Origin: a virus
IMG/VR virus record: IMGVR_UViG_3300046009_006031
Span: 1-42,834 of that record
Direction: 5' to 3' (one strand)
DNA: 42,834 nt
A program made the translations under genes and the position numbers. The notes below the pieces were generated by a model, which saw nothing but the letters and a program-made list of their open reading frames with translations, was not told the origin of the DNA and ran no database searches. Below are positions 20,016-27,821 of the stretch, piece after piece; position 1 is the stretch's first letter, and each line of letters opens with the position of its first letter.

Positions 20016-21425
20016 TTATTTTCTTATGCCTTTATTATCATAAAACAAATCTAACCCTTCAAAGATTGGTAATTTACTACCAACTATACCTGACCAAGAT
20101 ACTTTGAACCAATTTCCTGTAATATTAAATGGTCTTGCAACTTTATGTTCAGATACAACTGCAACTTGTTCAGTCTTACCTTCGTTATTAGTTACACTTA
20201 TATTAGAACCATTAGCATTTTTAGTATAAATTGCTAAATTGTTTTGAATTGACTTAGTCATACCCCTCATACCACCGTCTAATTCCTGAAAAATTACCTC
20301 ATAGGCAATAGGAGTGGTGTTATCTGTTACATAATTACCCTCTATCTCATAAATATTGTTAGAAGACCCAGAATAGACTTTGTTATCTTTGTCATTGTAG
20401 AATAGTTGTTTTACTCTGTAAGGATACCCAAAAATAGTCCAACTATCATTTCTAATAGAATATCTAAATATAACATTACCATAAGTTATCCCATCAATTA
20501 CAATAGACCCTACTTCTAGGTATACATAATGCTCATTAGAAGTCATATATACATCAGACTTGTTAGAGATTAAATCTATATAGGCTTGAATAGGTCTTGC
20601 AATATCTTGAGGATAGGCTGACCCATCTGTTTTATATACAGAAGTTCCTGAATAGAAGAAACACATACCTTGACTAACTGTAATAGCTTCTTGAGATACA
20701 GCACCTACTTGATACAAATCATCAGGAACTACAAACTCATTTGTTATATCTGTTCTATAAAATCCATTATTCTTAAATATAAGTAATACATTACCGACAG
20801 TTGCAAAACCACTTGCATAACCTCCATCATCAGGATTAACTCTAAAGAAATTAGTTGAAGGTGTCCAAGTTATAAAAGGGGAGACTGAAGGATTTATAAT
20901 TGATGAAGAATACACAGTTCCATTAGTGGTCATAGCTACTAATTTACCTCTATACCTTGTAATATAAGATAAAACAAGACTTGTAGGGCAGTTAGTTGTA
21001 ACCCAAGTAGCACCATTAGTTGAACTCATCATATCATTGACCCCATTAATTACAAACAAACTACCTCCTAATTGGGCAAATCTGTGCTGTCCTAGCCCTT
21101 TTGATGTCCAACCTGTACTTGCGGTCCAAGCTGACCCATTCCAGTAAAACATATTAGAATCTGTGCCATTGCTTGTTGCAACTACTTGTATGTTGTTTGT
21201 AAATGTTCTTAAACTTGTTATCCCTTGAATATCTGTTACTCCTGAAATACTAGCTCCAATCTTTATACTTCCTTTTCTTCCTTGTACATATCCCATCACA
21301 GTATCAAAATCTACATTGTAGGCAAATTCTACTGAGTTTTTAGTACTACCTTTAATTTTATCCCTTGCAATAGATTTAGGAGATATTATTCCTGCATCAA
21401 ATTGTCTATATGATTCTGTTGCCAT
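20016..21425 (-). CDS. tail nozzle / DNA-stabilising beta-propeller protein
   Basis: A 469-residue protein with blade-like repeats: YVQGRKGSIKIGASISGVTD, then IQGITSLRTFTNNIQVVATS, FRVNPDDGGYASGFATVGNV, and NDSWTIFGYPYRVKQLFYND. The pattern resembles T7 gp12 or P22 gp10-like tail proteins, which close the short tail and hold packaged DNA. Its start is two bases from the stop of the adaptor-like gene, an order common in podoviruses. No enzymatic motif is seen. The assignment is by architecture, not search. Confidence 0.65.
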   Translation of the reverse strand: MATESYRQFDAGIISPKSIARDKIKGSTKNSVEFAYNVDFDTVMGYVQGRKGSIKIGASISGVTDIQGITSLRTFTNNIQVVATSNGTDSNMFYWNGSAWTASTGWTSKGLGQHRFAQLGGSLFVINGVNDMMSSTNGATWVTTNCPTSLVLSYITRYRGKLVAMTTNGTVYSSSIINPSVSPFITWTPSTNFFRVNPDDGGYASGFATVGNVLLIFKNNGFYRTDITNEFVVPDDLYQVGAVSQEAITVSQGMCFFYSGTSVYKTDGSAYPQDIARPIQAYIDLISNKSDVYMTSNEHYVYLEVGSIVIDGITYGNVIFRYSIRNDSWTIFGYPYRVKQLFYNDKDNKVYSGSSNNIYEIEGNYVTDNTTPIAYEVIFQELDGGMRGMTKSIQNNLAIYTKNANGSNISVTNNEGKTEQVAVVSEHKVARPFNITGNWFKVSWSGIVGSKLPIFEGLDLFYDNKGIRK

Positions 21426-21427
21426 AT

Positions 21428-22783
21428 TTATTCATCGTGATTATATCTAACAACAGCATTATTTTTATAAATATTTGGTTTTAATACTGTTATTCTACCT
21501 GAAGTTTCTTGTCTTCTCATTCTATCTGCTTTACTTAAAAACGACTGATAAGCTAATTGTCCTACTGCTGAACCTCCAGAGTTTAATCTACTGTCTATTT
21601 TCCATACTAAATAATCTACAATAGCTGTTTCATCAGGTACGGATACTTCATCATACCCTGTGCTAATATTATTTGGTCTATGATAATAAGTCATCAATAA
21701 TGCTTTTCCTGCTGATTGTTCTCCAACTACTGGATATGTATAAATATATCCATCTTGAATAGTATAATAATTAGGATTTCCAAAACTAGCTCCACTAAAA
21801 ATAGTAGCTCCTGCTGTTACTGCTGCTGTAATTCCTGTACACCCTGTTAAAGTATTAGTTGTTTTACCAGTATATTCAATTACATTAGCTCCTATTCTAA
21901 CAGACCCTTCATTAGGAAAGTTAGCAAATAATACCCCAGATATAATACTATCTCCAATATTTATATCTACAGTTAATTCAGTATAAGCTACTCCATTTAT
22001 TAGATTATTCCAATCTTTTAATCCTAAATACTGTAAATTATGTCCAGTACCAAATTTTACTTCTTCAATACTTTCATCAGTTTCTCTATCTTGTATGTCT
22101 GCGGGTAAAGCTAATCTCCAACCACCTGTTCCAATAGTTCCTAAAGCATAATTATGAGTTCTAAGCCAAGCCCATTTTCCTTTTTTTCTAAGATTTACAA
22201 CTTCTGACTCTGCTTTGTTTATAATTCTAAATATAAATTCATCTGTAATTGAAGGTGAATTTTCTTCATTTAATTCTAATAAAGCTAAAGTTTTTAATTC
22301 TCTAGCACTTTTTCTTGAGTATGAGTAGGGGATAGCTGAAGAATAAACTCCAAAAGTAGCGGCAACACCATTTTTTAACCTTGTATAAGCATATCCAGAT
22401 AAATTTGTAGTATCTTCATAGACAGTATATTCATCAGACCCTGATATGTTTTTTGTTGCTAATACAGATTTAACACCACTAAAAGTACTTGAATAAGAAA
22501 ATTGAATCTGATTATAGTTTATAAAATAAACAATAGTTCCAGCTTGATGACTAAATCCAGTATTAGAAGTTAATGTAATTGTATTGCTTGAAATAGAAGT
22601 TATAGGTAAAACTTCCCATTTTTCATTTGCAATATTTTCTAAAGCTACAAAAGCATATCCTGAACCTACTGAAGCATTTATTACAACTAAACTAGATTGT
22701 CCAGTTGTTAAATAGTCATTAGCTAAAAAGGTACTAGGTGCATTATTTACAATAGATTTATTTGGATATTTTAGTAAAGCCAT
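21428..22783 (-). CDS. head-tail adaptor / tail tubular A-like protein
   Basis: A 451-residue protein. The N-terminal ~150 residues are beta-rich (SGYAFVALENIANEKWEVLP) and may be a fused decoration domain. The rest has the helical adaptor pattern: RELKTLALLELNEENSPSIT, FRIINKAESEVVNLRKKGKW, then strands LALPADIQDRETDESIEEVK, and PDETAIVDYLVWKIDSRLNS near 387-406. The last block is typical of Gp11/tail tubular A-type adaptors that join portal and nozzle. It has late promoter copy 6 and starts the neck-gene transcript. Confidence 0.65.
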   Translation of the reverse strand: MALLKYPNKSIVNNAPSTFLANDYLTTGQSSLVVINASVGSGYAFVALENIANEKWEVLPITSISSNTITLTSNTGFSHQAGTIVYFINYNQIQFSYSSTFSGVKSVLATKNISGSDEYTVYEDTTNLSGYAYTRLKNGVAATFGVYSSAIPYSYSRKSARELKTLALLELNEENSPSITDEFIFRIINKAESEVVNLRKKGKWAWLRTHNYALGTIGTGGWRLALPADIQDRETDESIEEVKFGTGHNLQYLGLKDWNNLINGVAYTELTVDINIGDSIISGVLFANFPNEGSVRIGANVIEYTGKTTNTLTGCTGITAAVTAGATIFSGASFGNPNYYTIQDGYIYTYPVVGEQSAGKALLMTYYHRPNNISTGYDEVSVPDETAIVDYLVWKIDSRLNSGGSAVGQLAYQSFLSKADRMRRQETSGRITVLKPNIYKNNAVVRYNHDE

Positions 22784-22806
22784 AGAGATATAAATTAATA
22801 TCTTTA

Positions 22807-22823
22807 ATTATAGCATTTTGAAA
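22807..22823 (-). promoter_or_regulatory. late promoter copy 6, embedded in a gene end
   Basis: Leftward exactly TTTCAAAATGCTATAAT. The last codons of the 22808-23197 gene (TTC AAA ATG CTA TAA) form the promoter, so the sequence serves both as coding end and as promoter. It precedes the adaptor gene start by about 24 bases. Confidence 0.9.
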
Positions 22824-23197
22824 TTTTTCTTGGCTTTGTCTAGTTTACAAAGAGGACATTCATCTAAAGTTTTTATATAATTAACTTTATGTTTTTTGCA
22901 ATAGTTAGCTATTTTTTGTAAGTGTTCCTGCATTTCTAATTTCTTTTCTGCAGATGTTTTTTTCTTATTTACATCGTTATCTACAAATCCCATATTTCCT
23001 TCTAGTATAGCTAATATTCCTTCTATTTCTCTATTTTCACTTAATATTGTATGTAAAACTGATATATCTACTCCTAATACCTTATTAGCCTCTGTAATAG
23101 AATTAAATTCAATAATTATAGGTTTCTTGTTGTTAATATTACTTATAGTGGATTTTTTGATATTTAGACTTAGTATGATTTTTCTTGCTTTTGGCAT
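22808..23197 (-). CDS. hypothetical protein with NUMOD-like and CxxC segments
   Basis: A basic 129-residue protein. The segment IEFNSITEANKVLGVDISVL at about 28-47 resembles NUMOD1-type DNA-binding motifs found beside homing endonucleases. The C-terminus has CKKHK then CPLC (about 103-119), three Cys and one or two His that could bind zinc. No HNH or GIY-YIG catalytic core is present. It has its own TTGACA-type promoter at 23230-23257, unlike its late neighbours. A DNA-binding regulator or a degenerate homing-endonuclease relic are both possible. Confidence 0.55.
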   Translation of the reverse strand: MPKARKIILSLNIKKSTISNINNKKPIIIEFNSITEANKVLGVDISVLHTILSENREIEGILAILEGNMGFVDNDVNKKKTSAEKKLEMQEHLQKIANYCKKHKVNYIKTLDECPLCKLDKAKKNFKML

Positions 23198-23229
23198 ATA
23201 GGGTAAAATAAATCTATATCTACAAGTTC

Positions 23230-23257
23230 AATATAGCACAAAACTTAGATTTGTCAA
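23230..23257 (-). promoter_or_regulatory. sigma70-like promoter before the 22808 gene
   Basis: Leftward TTGACA (23252-23257), a 16-base spacer, extended TGCTATATT (-10 at 23230-23235). It overlaps the stop region of the 23254-23577 gene and should transcribe the 23197 start. Confidence 0.75.
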
Positions 23258-23577
23258 TTGTTATCATTACTTTCTATTTGCTTTGGTTGTAGTTCTTCTG
23301 GCAAGTCTACTTTCCATTGAATATCTCTAGTATATGCTTTATCAAAAGGAACTTTCTGACCTTGTCTAATAACATAATTTAAGTCATCTGTCATTGGAAA
23401 CCCTATAAAATAAGGCTTTTTCTCTGGTTCAGTTATTTTGATAATCTCAGTTATATTTATAAAATCTCCAGTTGGTAGTTTAATAAATTTTAACTGATTG
23501 ATATTATTTATAATCTTATCTGCAACATCATCTTCAATGTAGTATTTACTTTTATCTCGTAGAAAGATTACTTTCAT
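23254..23577 (-). CDS. hypothetical 107-residue protein in replication module
   Basis: Starts MKVIFLRDKSKYYIEDDVAD and has a small alpha/beta pattern with LKFIKLPTGDFINITEIIKI at about 29-48, suggesting a compact domain that displays residues for binding. A Pro/Glu/Gln tail ends it. It lies one base after the RepO-like gene stop. The IKLPTGDxINxxxI block is shared by a range of phage hypotheticals in my memory. Perhaps a replication accessory factor. Confidence 0.55.
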   Translation of the reverse strand: MKVIFLRDKSKYYIEDDVADKIINNINQLKFIKLPTGDFINITEIIKITEPEKKPYFIGFPMTDDLNYVIRQGQKVPFDKAYTRDIQWKVDLPEELQPKQIESNDNN

Positions 23578-23578
23578 A

Positions 23579-24304
23579 TTATAAACTTAAGTCTAAAACT
23601 TTATTCACAGATTTCTTTTTATCAAAGTAAATCTTGAAATCCGCTAATTTATAATACATTTTGTAGGGAGTTGTTGCAATAGGGGCATATTGTTCACCTT
23701 GTACACTAATAACTTGCTTTACCATTCTAATTGTATCTTCATACCCAAATTTCTTAATCATATCTTCACAAGCCTTTCTTTGAGTTTTATTTCCATATTG
23801 AATACTTGGATTTATATTAGCAAATAATTCCATAACATCTACTATTTCCTGCGAAAATTTGTTTTCGCTAGTATTATCAGTCTTATTATTATTATCAGTC
23901 TTATTATTATTATCAGTCTTATTATTATTATCAGTCTTATTTATGGTGATACTTTTGCCTACTTGGCTTTTTTCCTCCTTGGCTTTTCTGTCACCTGGCT
24001 TTTCAGCCTCCTGTGTCTTTTTATCACTTGGGTCAAAAAAAATATTATATATTATTCTACCTGTACTTAATTTTATTCTTTCAAGCAGTCCATATGTTTC
24101 TAATTCTTTAAGAGCAGTTCTTATTGTTACCTCACCTTCCTTCATATCTTTTGCTATTCTATCAAATGAAAATTGATAGTTAGTTGGTTTGGAATATAAA
24201 TAAGCCCATAATAATTTTGCTTTCATACTTATTTTAGTATTGGTTATTATTTTATTTGGAAATTGTGTATAACCTGTATCTGGTTTTGCTCCTATAATTG
24301 CCAT
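23579..24304 (-). CDS. replication initiator-like (RepO/DnaD-type) protein
   Basis: The start at 24304 (MAIIGAKPDTGYTQFPNKII, 241 residues) is chosen; the frame runs to 24376, but that extension lies in the terminator hairpin. Residues about 1-95 form a winged helix (MKAKLLWAYLYSKPTNYQFS, FDRIAKDMKEGEVTIRTALK, LETYGLLERIKL), as in phage replication O proteins. A linker with about four KTDNNN repeats follows, then a helical C-terminal domain (VMELFANINPSIQYGNKTQR onward) possibly contacting the host helicase loader. It likely binds the origin, perhaps near or in this gene. No helicase or primase is encoded, so host enzymes are recruited. Confidence 0.75.
   Translation of the reverse strand: MAIIGAKPDTGYTQFPNKIITNTKISMKAKLLWAYLYSKPTNYQFSFDRIAKDMKEGEVTIRTALKELETYGLLERIKLSTGRIIYNIFFDPSDKKTQEAEKPGDRKAKEEKSQVGKSITINKTDNNNKTDNNNKTDNNNKTDNTSENKFSQEIVDVMELFANINPSIQYGNKTQRKACEDMIKKFGYEDTIRMVKQVISVQGEQYAPIATTPYKMYYKLADFKIYFDKKKSVNKVLDLSL
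23873..23942. repeat. 18-base minisatellite inside the replication gene
   Basis: About four copies of an 18-base unit (ATTATCAGTCTTATTATT on the + strand) encode the KTDNNN linker. As iteron-like direct repeats within an initiator gene it may also be an origin element, as in lambda O, but AT-rich coding slippage explains it equally well. Confidence 0.8.
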
Positions 24305-24319
24305 ATATTTTACTTTATT

Positions 24320-24383
24320 TAATAATAAAAAAGTCCTTTGGCAAAACCCCGAGATTGCTCTCAGGAGGTTCGTCAAAAGACTT
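24320..24383 (-). terminator. long-stem terminator ending small RNA B
   Basis: Leftward, 24364-24383 pairs imperfectly with 24331-24354 over a long stem with a GAGA/TCTC tip, ending GGACTTTTTTATTATT. It lies just upstream of the replication gene start at 24304. It could also act as an attenuator for that gene. Confidence 0.75.
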
Positions 24384-24460
24384 TTCTAATTCAAGTTATT
24401 TTGTGTAGATAAGTTTTGAACCTTTTTGTCTTGCCCTGTTTAAAGTCTTCAGCTGACTAT
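24320..24460 (-). ncRNA. small RNA B / attenuator leader
   Basis: A promoter at 24467-24495 and the terminator at 24320-24383 enclose about 140 bases with no ORF. The 5' part is unstructured and purine-rich (AAGACTTTAAACAGGGCAAG). AAGTC-type sequences in it could pair with the terminator's stem (GACTT), giving a possible antiterminator. Since the replication gene follows directly with a 15-base gap after the T-run, control of rep by attenuation is the simplest reading. A free-standing small RNA is the alternative. Confidence 0.5.
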
Positions 24461-24466
24461 GCACTT

Positions 24467-24495
24467 ATATTATCACACTTTCCCAATTCTGTCAA
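24467..24495 (-). promoter_or_regulatory. promoter of small RNA B and the replication gene
   Basis: Leftward TTGACA (24490-24495), a 17-base spacer, TAATAT (24467-24472). It directly follows the terminator at 24502-24547. Confidence 0.82.
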
Positions 24496-24501
24496 GAGTA
24501 A

Positions 24502-24547
24502 ACAAAAAACCAGATGATATGTAAAAATAAAAAAACATTCATCTGGT
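24502..24547 (-). terminator. intrinsic terminator after the fibre transcript
   Basis: Leftward TCATCTGGT's complement: ACCAGATGA (pairing 24539-24547 with 24509-24517), a single bulge, then ATGT/ACAT, closing a T-rich loop, followed by TTTTTTGTTT. It ends the long late transcript that carries fibre genes and isolates the replication promoter. Confidence 0.85.
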
Positions 24548-24548
24548 T

Positions 24549-24576
24549 AATTCTATCAGAGACACCAGAACACTAC
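24549..24576 (+). repeat. second copy of AATTCTATCAGAGACA plus AACACTAC
   Basis: The 16 bases 24549-24564 are identical to 1049-1064. AACACTAC follows after four bases here and two bases in the early leader. A hairpin CCAGA/TCTGG (24565-24582) overlaps this copy. The function is unknown. Confidence 0.7.
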
Positions 24577-24609
24577 ATCTGGCAGTAATATAGTAGCATA
24601 TTTATCTAA

Positions 24610-24702
24610 TTAAGTCAAGCTAGTGTATAGATTGAATAGCAATATAAACACTAATAAAAACAACATTAGATAGTCTAATAATTCTAGTTTGTAGTTAGGC
24701 AT
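24610..24702 (-). CDS. possible 30-residue membrane peptide
   Basis: The ORF starts MPNYKLELLDYLMLFLLVFI and ends FNLYTSLT. One membrane helix is preceded by an acidic amphipathic start. It lies between the fibre gene and the terminator in the same transcript. A shorter 17-residue frame starts upstream at 24740 after AACACTATG. It could be an anti-holin-like or exclusion peptide, but size and lack of homologue make it uncertain. Confidence 0.4.
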   Translation of the reverse strand: MPNYKLELLDYLMLFLLVFILLFNLYTSLT

Positions 24703-24755
24703 ATTGTTTTTGATTGGTACCATTTCTTGTTATTCATAGTGTTGTTGTTAAGGTA

Positions 24756-26192
24756 TTATCGAGCTTTAATTTTTTCTACTATAATAAAGCTAGACCTTGA
24801 AGTGTCTTTGGCACCAGTATATGAACCCCCAACATTTCTTGATAATTGAACTTTCCAAGTTGTTTTTGTGTTTAATGGCTGAGCAGCAGGAGAAAGTATT
24901 GAATTTATGGTTTGACTAACTCCAACAACAGCGTGATGTTGGTCGTAACCATAACCAACCAATACATTTGCTGTAGTTGCTAGTCTTATCCCAAAATATG
25001 AAACAGTATCACAGTTTACTACAATATTTGGTCTAACAACAAGTATTTCTCCAGCTTCTAAACAAAAATCAAATATAAGATTTGTCATATCAAACCATCC
25101 ACTAGTAGTCATATTTACATCTCCGTTCAAATGTTTCTTAAATGGTATAAATGATGTAATAGGAATTTGAGAAGTTCTTTCTACAGAAATCCAGTTATTA
25201 GAAAGATTAAGTGTTGCAGAAAAACTGCCCACCGAGATATAGTTATCATCATCAGTAGCATTGGCAAATGTAGAAAGTGCCATATATATATTACTTGTTT
25301 GATTAGAAGCTCCATAATAAAAACTTCCTAATCTAGTTCCATAATTAGTAGATATTCCAAGAGTAACTCCATTAATAGAATTAAAGCCAGCATATGCAAT
25401 ATATAAAGCATTCGTGTCAATTCCAGTACCGCCAACAAAAGAACTTCCAAACCAGTTTGTTCCTGCGTTCATAGTCACAGACAAAGCAGAGGTTATACTT
25501 CTTAGTGTACCTCCTATCCACACATACACAGGGTTAGCAGAAGTAGGGTCAACTTGAGAACTAGAACTTGTACTTATAGCAACAGTTAAATTATTTGAAG
25601 CTACAGTTACTCTTATAAATCCATTTATCAACCCACCATTTCTTATCCTTGTTTTAAGGTCTAAAATGTCCACATAAGCCTTTACAGCCTTTGCACTAGG
25701 GATTGTATCATCTAAAGCAGAAACACTGCTTAAATCGGCATCTATGGTCAAATCCTCTACATTTCCAGTACCAGCTGTTGCCCTACCTTTAACAGTAGCA
25801 GTAGCAACTTGAGCAAGTTTAGCATTAGTTACATTGTTGTCTGCTATTTTTACTGCTGTAACATTATTATCAGCAATCTTGTTAGTAGTAACCGCATTGT
25901 TTGCAATTTTAATCTCTGTAACAGCATTATTATCTATAGTCCAAGTACTACCACCTCCTGAAGTAGTTATATCTCCCTTGTCGCCATTTGGAATAGCAAC
26001 ATTTACATTTTGCCAACTATTGGTAGATGCTTGATACCCTAATATTTGATTATCTGTAGGACTAGAAATATTGACATCATTTAAGTCATCTAATACAACA
26101 GTTTGAAGTAAATCTTGCAATAGGTTTTGGTCATTAACAGGCACAGTTCCTTTTAGTATTTGCTCATTTAATTGTTCTTCTAATTTCGGCAT
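24756..26192 (-). CDS. tail fibre protein with phage_fiber_2-like repeats
   Basis: A 478-residue fibre. N-terminal ~60 residues are an attachment part (LDDLNDVNISSPTDNQILGY). Next come NGDKGDITTSGGGSTWTIDN, then tandem repeats of the type NNAVTxxKIADNNVTxxKIA at about 85-125, typical of a triple-stranded shaft. The rest (about 180-478) is a beta-rich globular tip with aromatic surface residues, probably the receptor-binding head. It is last in the fibre transcript and is followed by a terminator. It shares the NGDKGDIT element with the 27822-29411 fibre. Confidence 0.78.
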   Translation of the reverse strand: MPKLEEQLNEQILKGTVPVNDQNLLQDLLQTVVLDDLNDVNISSPTDNQILGYQASTNSWQNVNVAIPNGDKGDITTSGGGSTWTIDNNAVTEIKIANNAVTTNKIADNNVTAVKIADNNVTNAKLAQVATATVKGRATAGTGNVEDLTIDADLSSVSALDDTIPSAKAVKAYVDILDLKTRIRNGGLINGFIRVTVASNNLTVAISTSSSSQVDPTSANPVYVWIGGTLRSITSALSVTMNAGTNWFGSSFVGGTGIDTNALYIAYAGFNSINGVTLGISTNYGTRLGSFYYGASNQTSNIYMALSTFANATDDDNYISVGSFSATLNLSNNWISVERTSQIPITSFIPFKKHLNGDVNMTTSGWFDMTNLIFDFCLEAGEILVVRPNIVVNCDTVSYFGIRLATTANVLVGYGYDQHHAVVGVSQTINSILSPAAQPLNTKTTWKVQLSRNVGGSYTGAKDTSRSSFIIVEKIKAR

Positions 26193-26224
26193 ATTTATAT
26201 CATCCTATATTGTATTTATTTTGT

Positions 26225-26389
26225 CTAGATTAAAGTTTCTAATTTATCAATAGTATCTTGTGTAATATCTAATAATTCTTGGTATTTATTTACTTTCTCT
26301 AAATCACCTTCACCTTGAGCTAAATTATACATTGTTTGGTAATAACTTAGTCTGTTATTAGTTAATTGGATAAGTTCTGGAATATTCAT
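26225..26389 (-). CDS. hypothetical 54-residue coiled-coil protein
   Basis: The start at 26389 (MNIPELIQLTNNRLSYYQTM) is preferred because the frame's first ATG at 26422 overlaps the upstream gene's end. It is all-helical with heptad spacing (KVNKYQELLDITQDTIDKLE). Small helical proteins between fibre genes may be chaperones or trimerisation factors. No family is recognised. Confidence 0.6.
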   Translation of the reverse strand: MNIPELIQLTNNRLSYYQTMYNLAQGEGDLEKVNKYQELLDITQDTIDKLETLI

Positions 26390-26396
26390 AATTGTA

Positions 26397-27812
26397 TTAA
26401 TTAAATGCTTTAATAAGGACATAACCAGCGGTAACCCCTACCCCTGCGGTAGATACTCTGGCTCTCACTAATTGTGAGTTAATATTAAGATTAGTTACCT
26501 GAACTGTAGAGTTTGCTACAGCAGTTATTGGACTACCAATATTGTAAACAGTTGTTCCGTTGTCATCTGACCCTTCTAATTGAATTTGTGGGGCAGTTGT
26601 TGTAATAGCTCCTACATTAATAACTAATTGTATATTTTTAGTATTTTGAACATTTAGATTAGGAGTTGTAGAGTTAAGAGTAGTTAACACTATTGTTCTA
26701 TTTATTAACTGCCTTAAACCTAAAGTTGTATCATTATACATCATTCTTTGAACGGAACGAGTAAAAGAAGTTGTACCATTTAGAGTTTGAACATATCTAA
26801 TACGGTTACCGGAATAAGGTAATTTAGGCGAACGATATGTACCAGTTCCCGATATACGAGGAAAGTCATACACTTTGAACCAGTCTATTCCTGTATTATC
26901 TGACTCTTCAATAGATACATCTAAGGTTGGAGTTCCAGATATAGCAGTTACTGGAATTGCTACTGAATAGCTAGTTCCGACAACAGCATTAGCATTTCCT
27001 GTTGTAGTTGCTGAAGTATTTATTACAGCACTAGCTATATCTTGAAGTATAGTTGAAGTTGTTAAGGTTATTTGTGAGCCCGAAGCAAGATTAATCGCTT
27101 GTGAGGATGGAATAAAATTAGGTTGTCCTAAAGTTTGAGTTACACTAACATTGGTTGTTCCAGCAGTTGTAGCTGTTCCCATAATTACACGAAAATACCT
27201 TCCAAAAATACCAGTTTGTGCATAAGTGTTTGACCCTATACCAGTGGTTAATAATGCTCCACTAGTAACATTAACAAGTTGAGCAGTTACAGGGTTAGTA
27301 AAAGCTAAATCATCAGCCCATTGAGTCGTCAATGTTCCAGTTGTACCTACTGATATAGAAGATAATTTAAGAAAAGAGGTGTTTATACAATCAATCGGAC
27401 CAATTAAAACTGTGTTAATAGCAATAACCCCAGTATTGGTATAATTAGTAGTTATAGGAGTTGTACCTATTGTAGACACACCTACAGAACTTGCTCTTAA
27501 TTGAGCGTTTGTTAAAGGTTGTGTTAACCCCGTATCTACAAACCCTCTATAATCTGTTGTATTGTTATAAATAAATTGCAATACATCAGCAGAATTATGC
27601 CCTGTGGTATTAAATTCTAAAGTCAATATATCCCCAGATAAATTGGTATAACCTCTTCCAGTTAACCCAGCTCCATATATAATGGTATTTCTTGTTTGGT
27701 TTACAATAGCCACTAATAATTTAACATTAAAATTAACAATATTAGTATCTACTGTTCCAACCCCAGAAGCTCCAGGAGTAAATGTATAAGATGGTGTTAT
27801 ATAGTTTTTCAT
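26397..27812 (-). CDS. Thr-rich beta-structured tail/fibre protein
   Basis: A 471-residue protein dominated by Thr, Ile, Asn and Val with alternating strand pattern throughout, including YTFTPGASGVGTVDTNIVNF at the start and repeated Ig-like units of the type VSIEESDNTGIDWFKVYDFP (about 303-322) and IQLEGSDDNGTTVYNIGSPI (about 420-439). These look like two related Ig/discoidin-type domains, common on virion surfaces. It lies between two fibre genes. Role: fibre or attachment accessory, inferred. Confidence 0.6.
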   Translation of the reverse strand: MKNYITPSYTFTPGASGVGTVDTNIVNFNVKLLVAIVNQTRNTIIYGAGLTGRGYTNLSGDILTLEFNTTGHNSADVLQFIYNNTTDYRGFVDTGLTQPLTNAQLRASSVGVSTIGTTPITTNYTNTGVIAINTVLIGPIDCINTSFLKLSSISVGTTGTLTTQWADDLAFTNPVTAQLVNVTSGALLTTGIGSNTYAQTGIFGRYFRVIMGTATTAGTTNVSVTQTLGQPNFIPSSQAINLASGSQITLTTSTILQDIASAVINTSATTTGNANAVVGTSYSVAIPVTAISGTPTLDVSIEESDNTGIDWFKVYDFPRISGTGTYRSPKLPYSGNRIRYVQTLNGTTSFTRSVQRMMYNDTTLGLRQLINRTIVLTTLNSTTPNLNVQNTKNIQLVINVGAITTTAPQIQLEGSDDNGTTVYNIGSPITAVANSTVQVTNLNINSQLVRARVSTAGVGVTAGYVLIKAFN

Positions 27813-27821
27813 AATTTAATT

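Noticed and set aside
22808-23197. Functional homing endonuclease
   Set aside because: Only a NUMOD-like segment and a CxxC are seen; no HNH, GIY-YIG or LAGLIDADG catalytic core is present.
23873-23942. Regular repeats resembling a short CRISPR array
   Set aside because: The unit is 18 bases with no unique spacers and encodes KTDNNN in frame within the replication protein. It is a coding minisatellite.
24305-24376. N-terminal extension of the replication protein
   Set aside because: It would be coded by the terminator hairpin at 24320-24383; the start at 24304 gives the normal winged-helix N-terminus.
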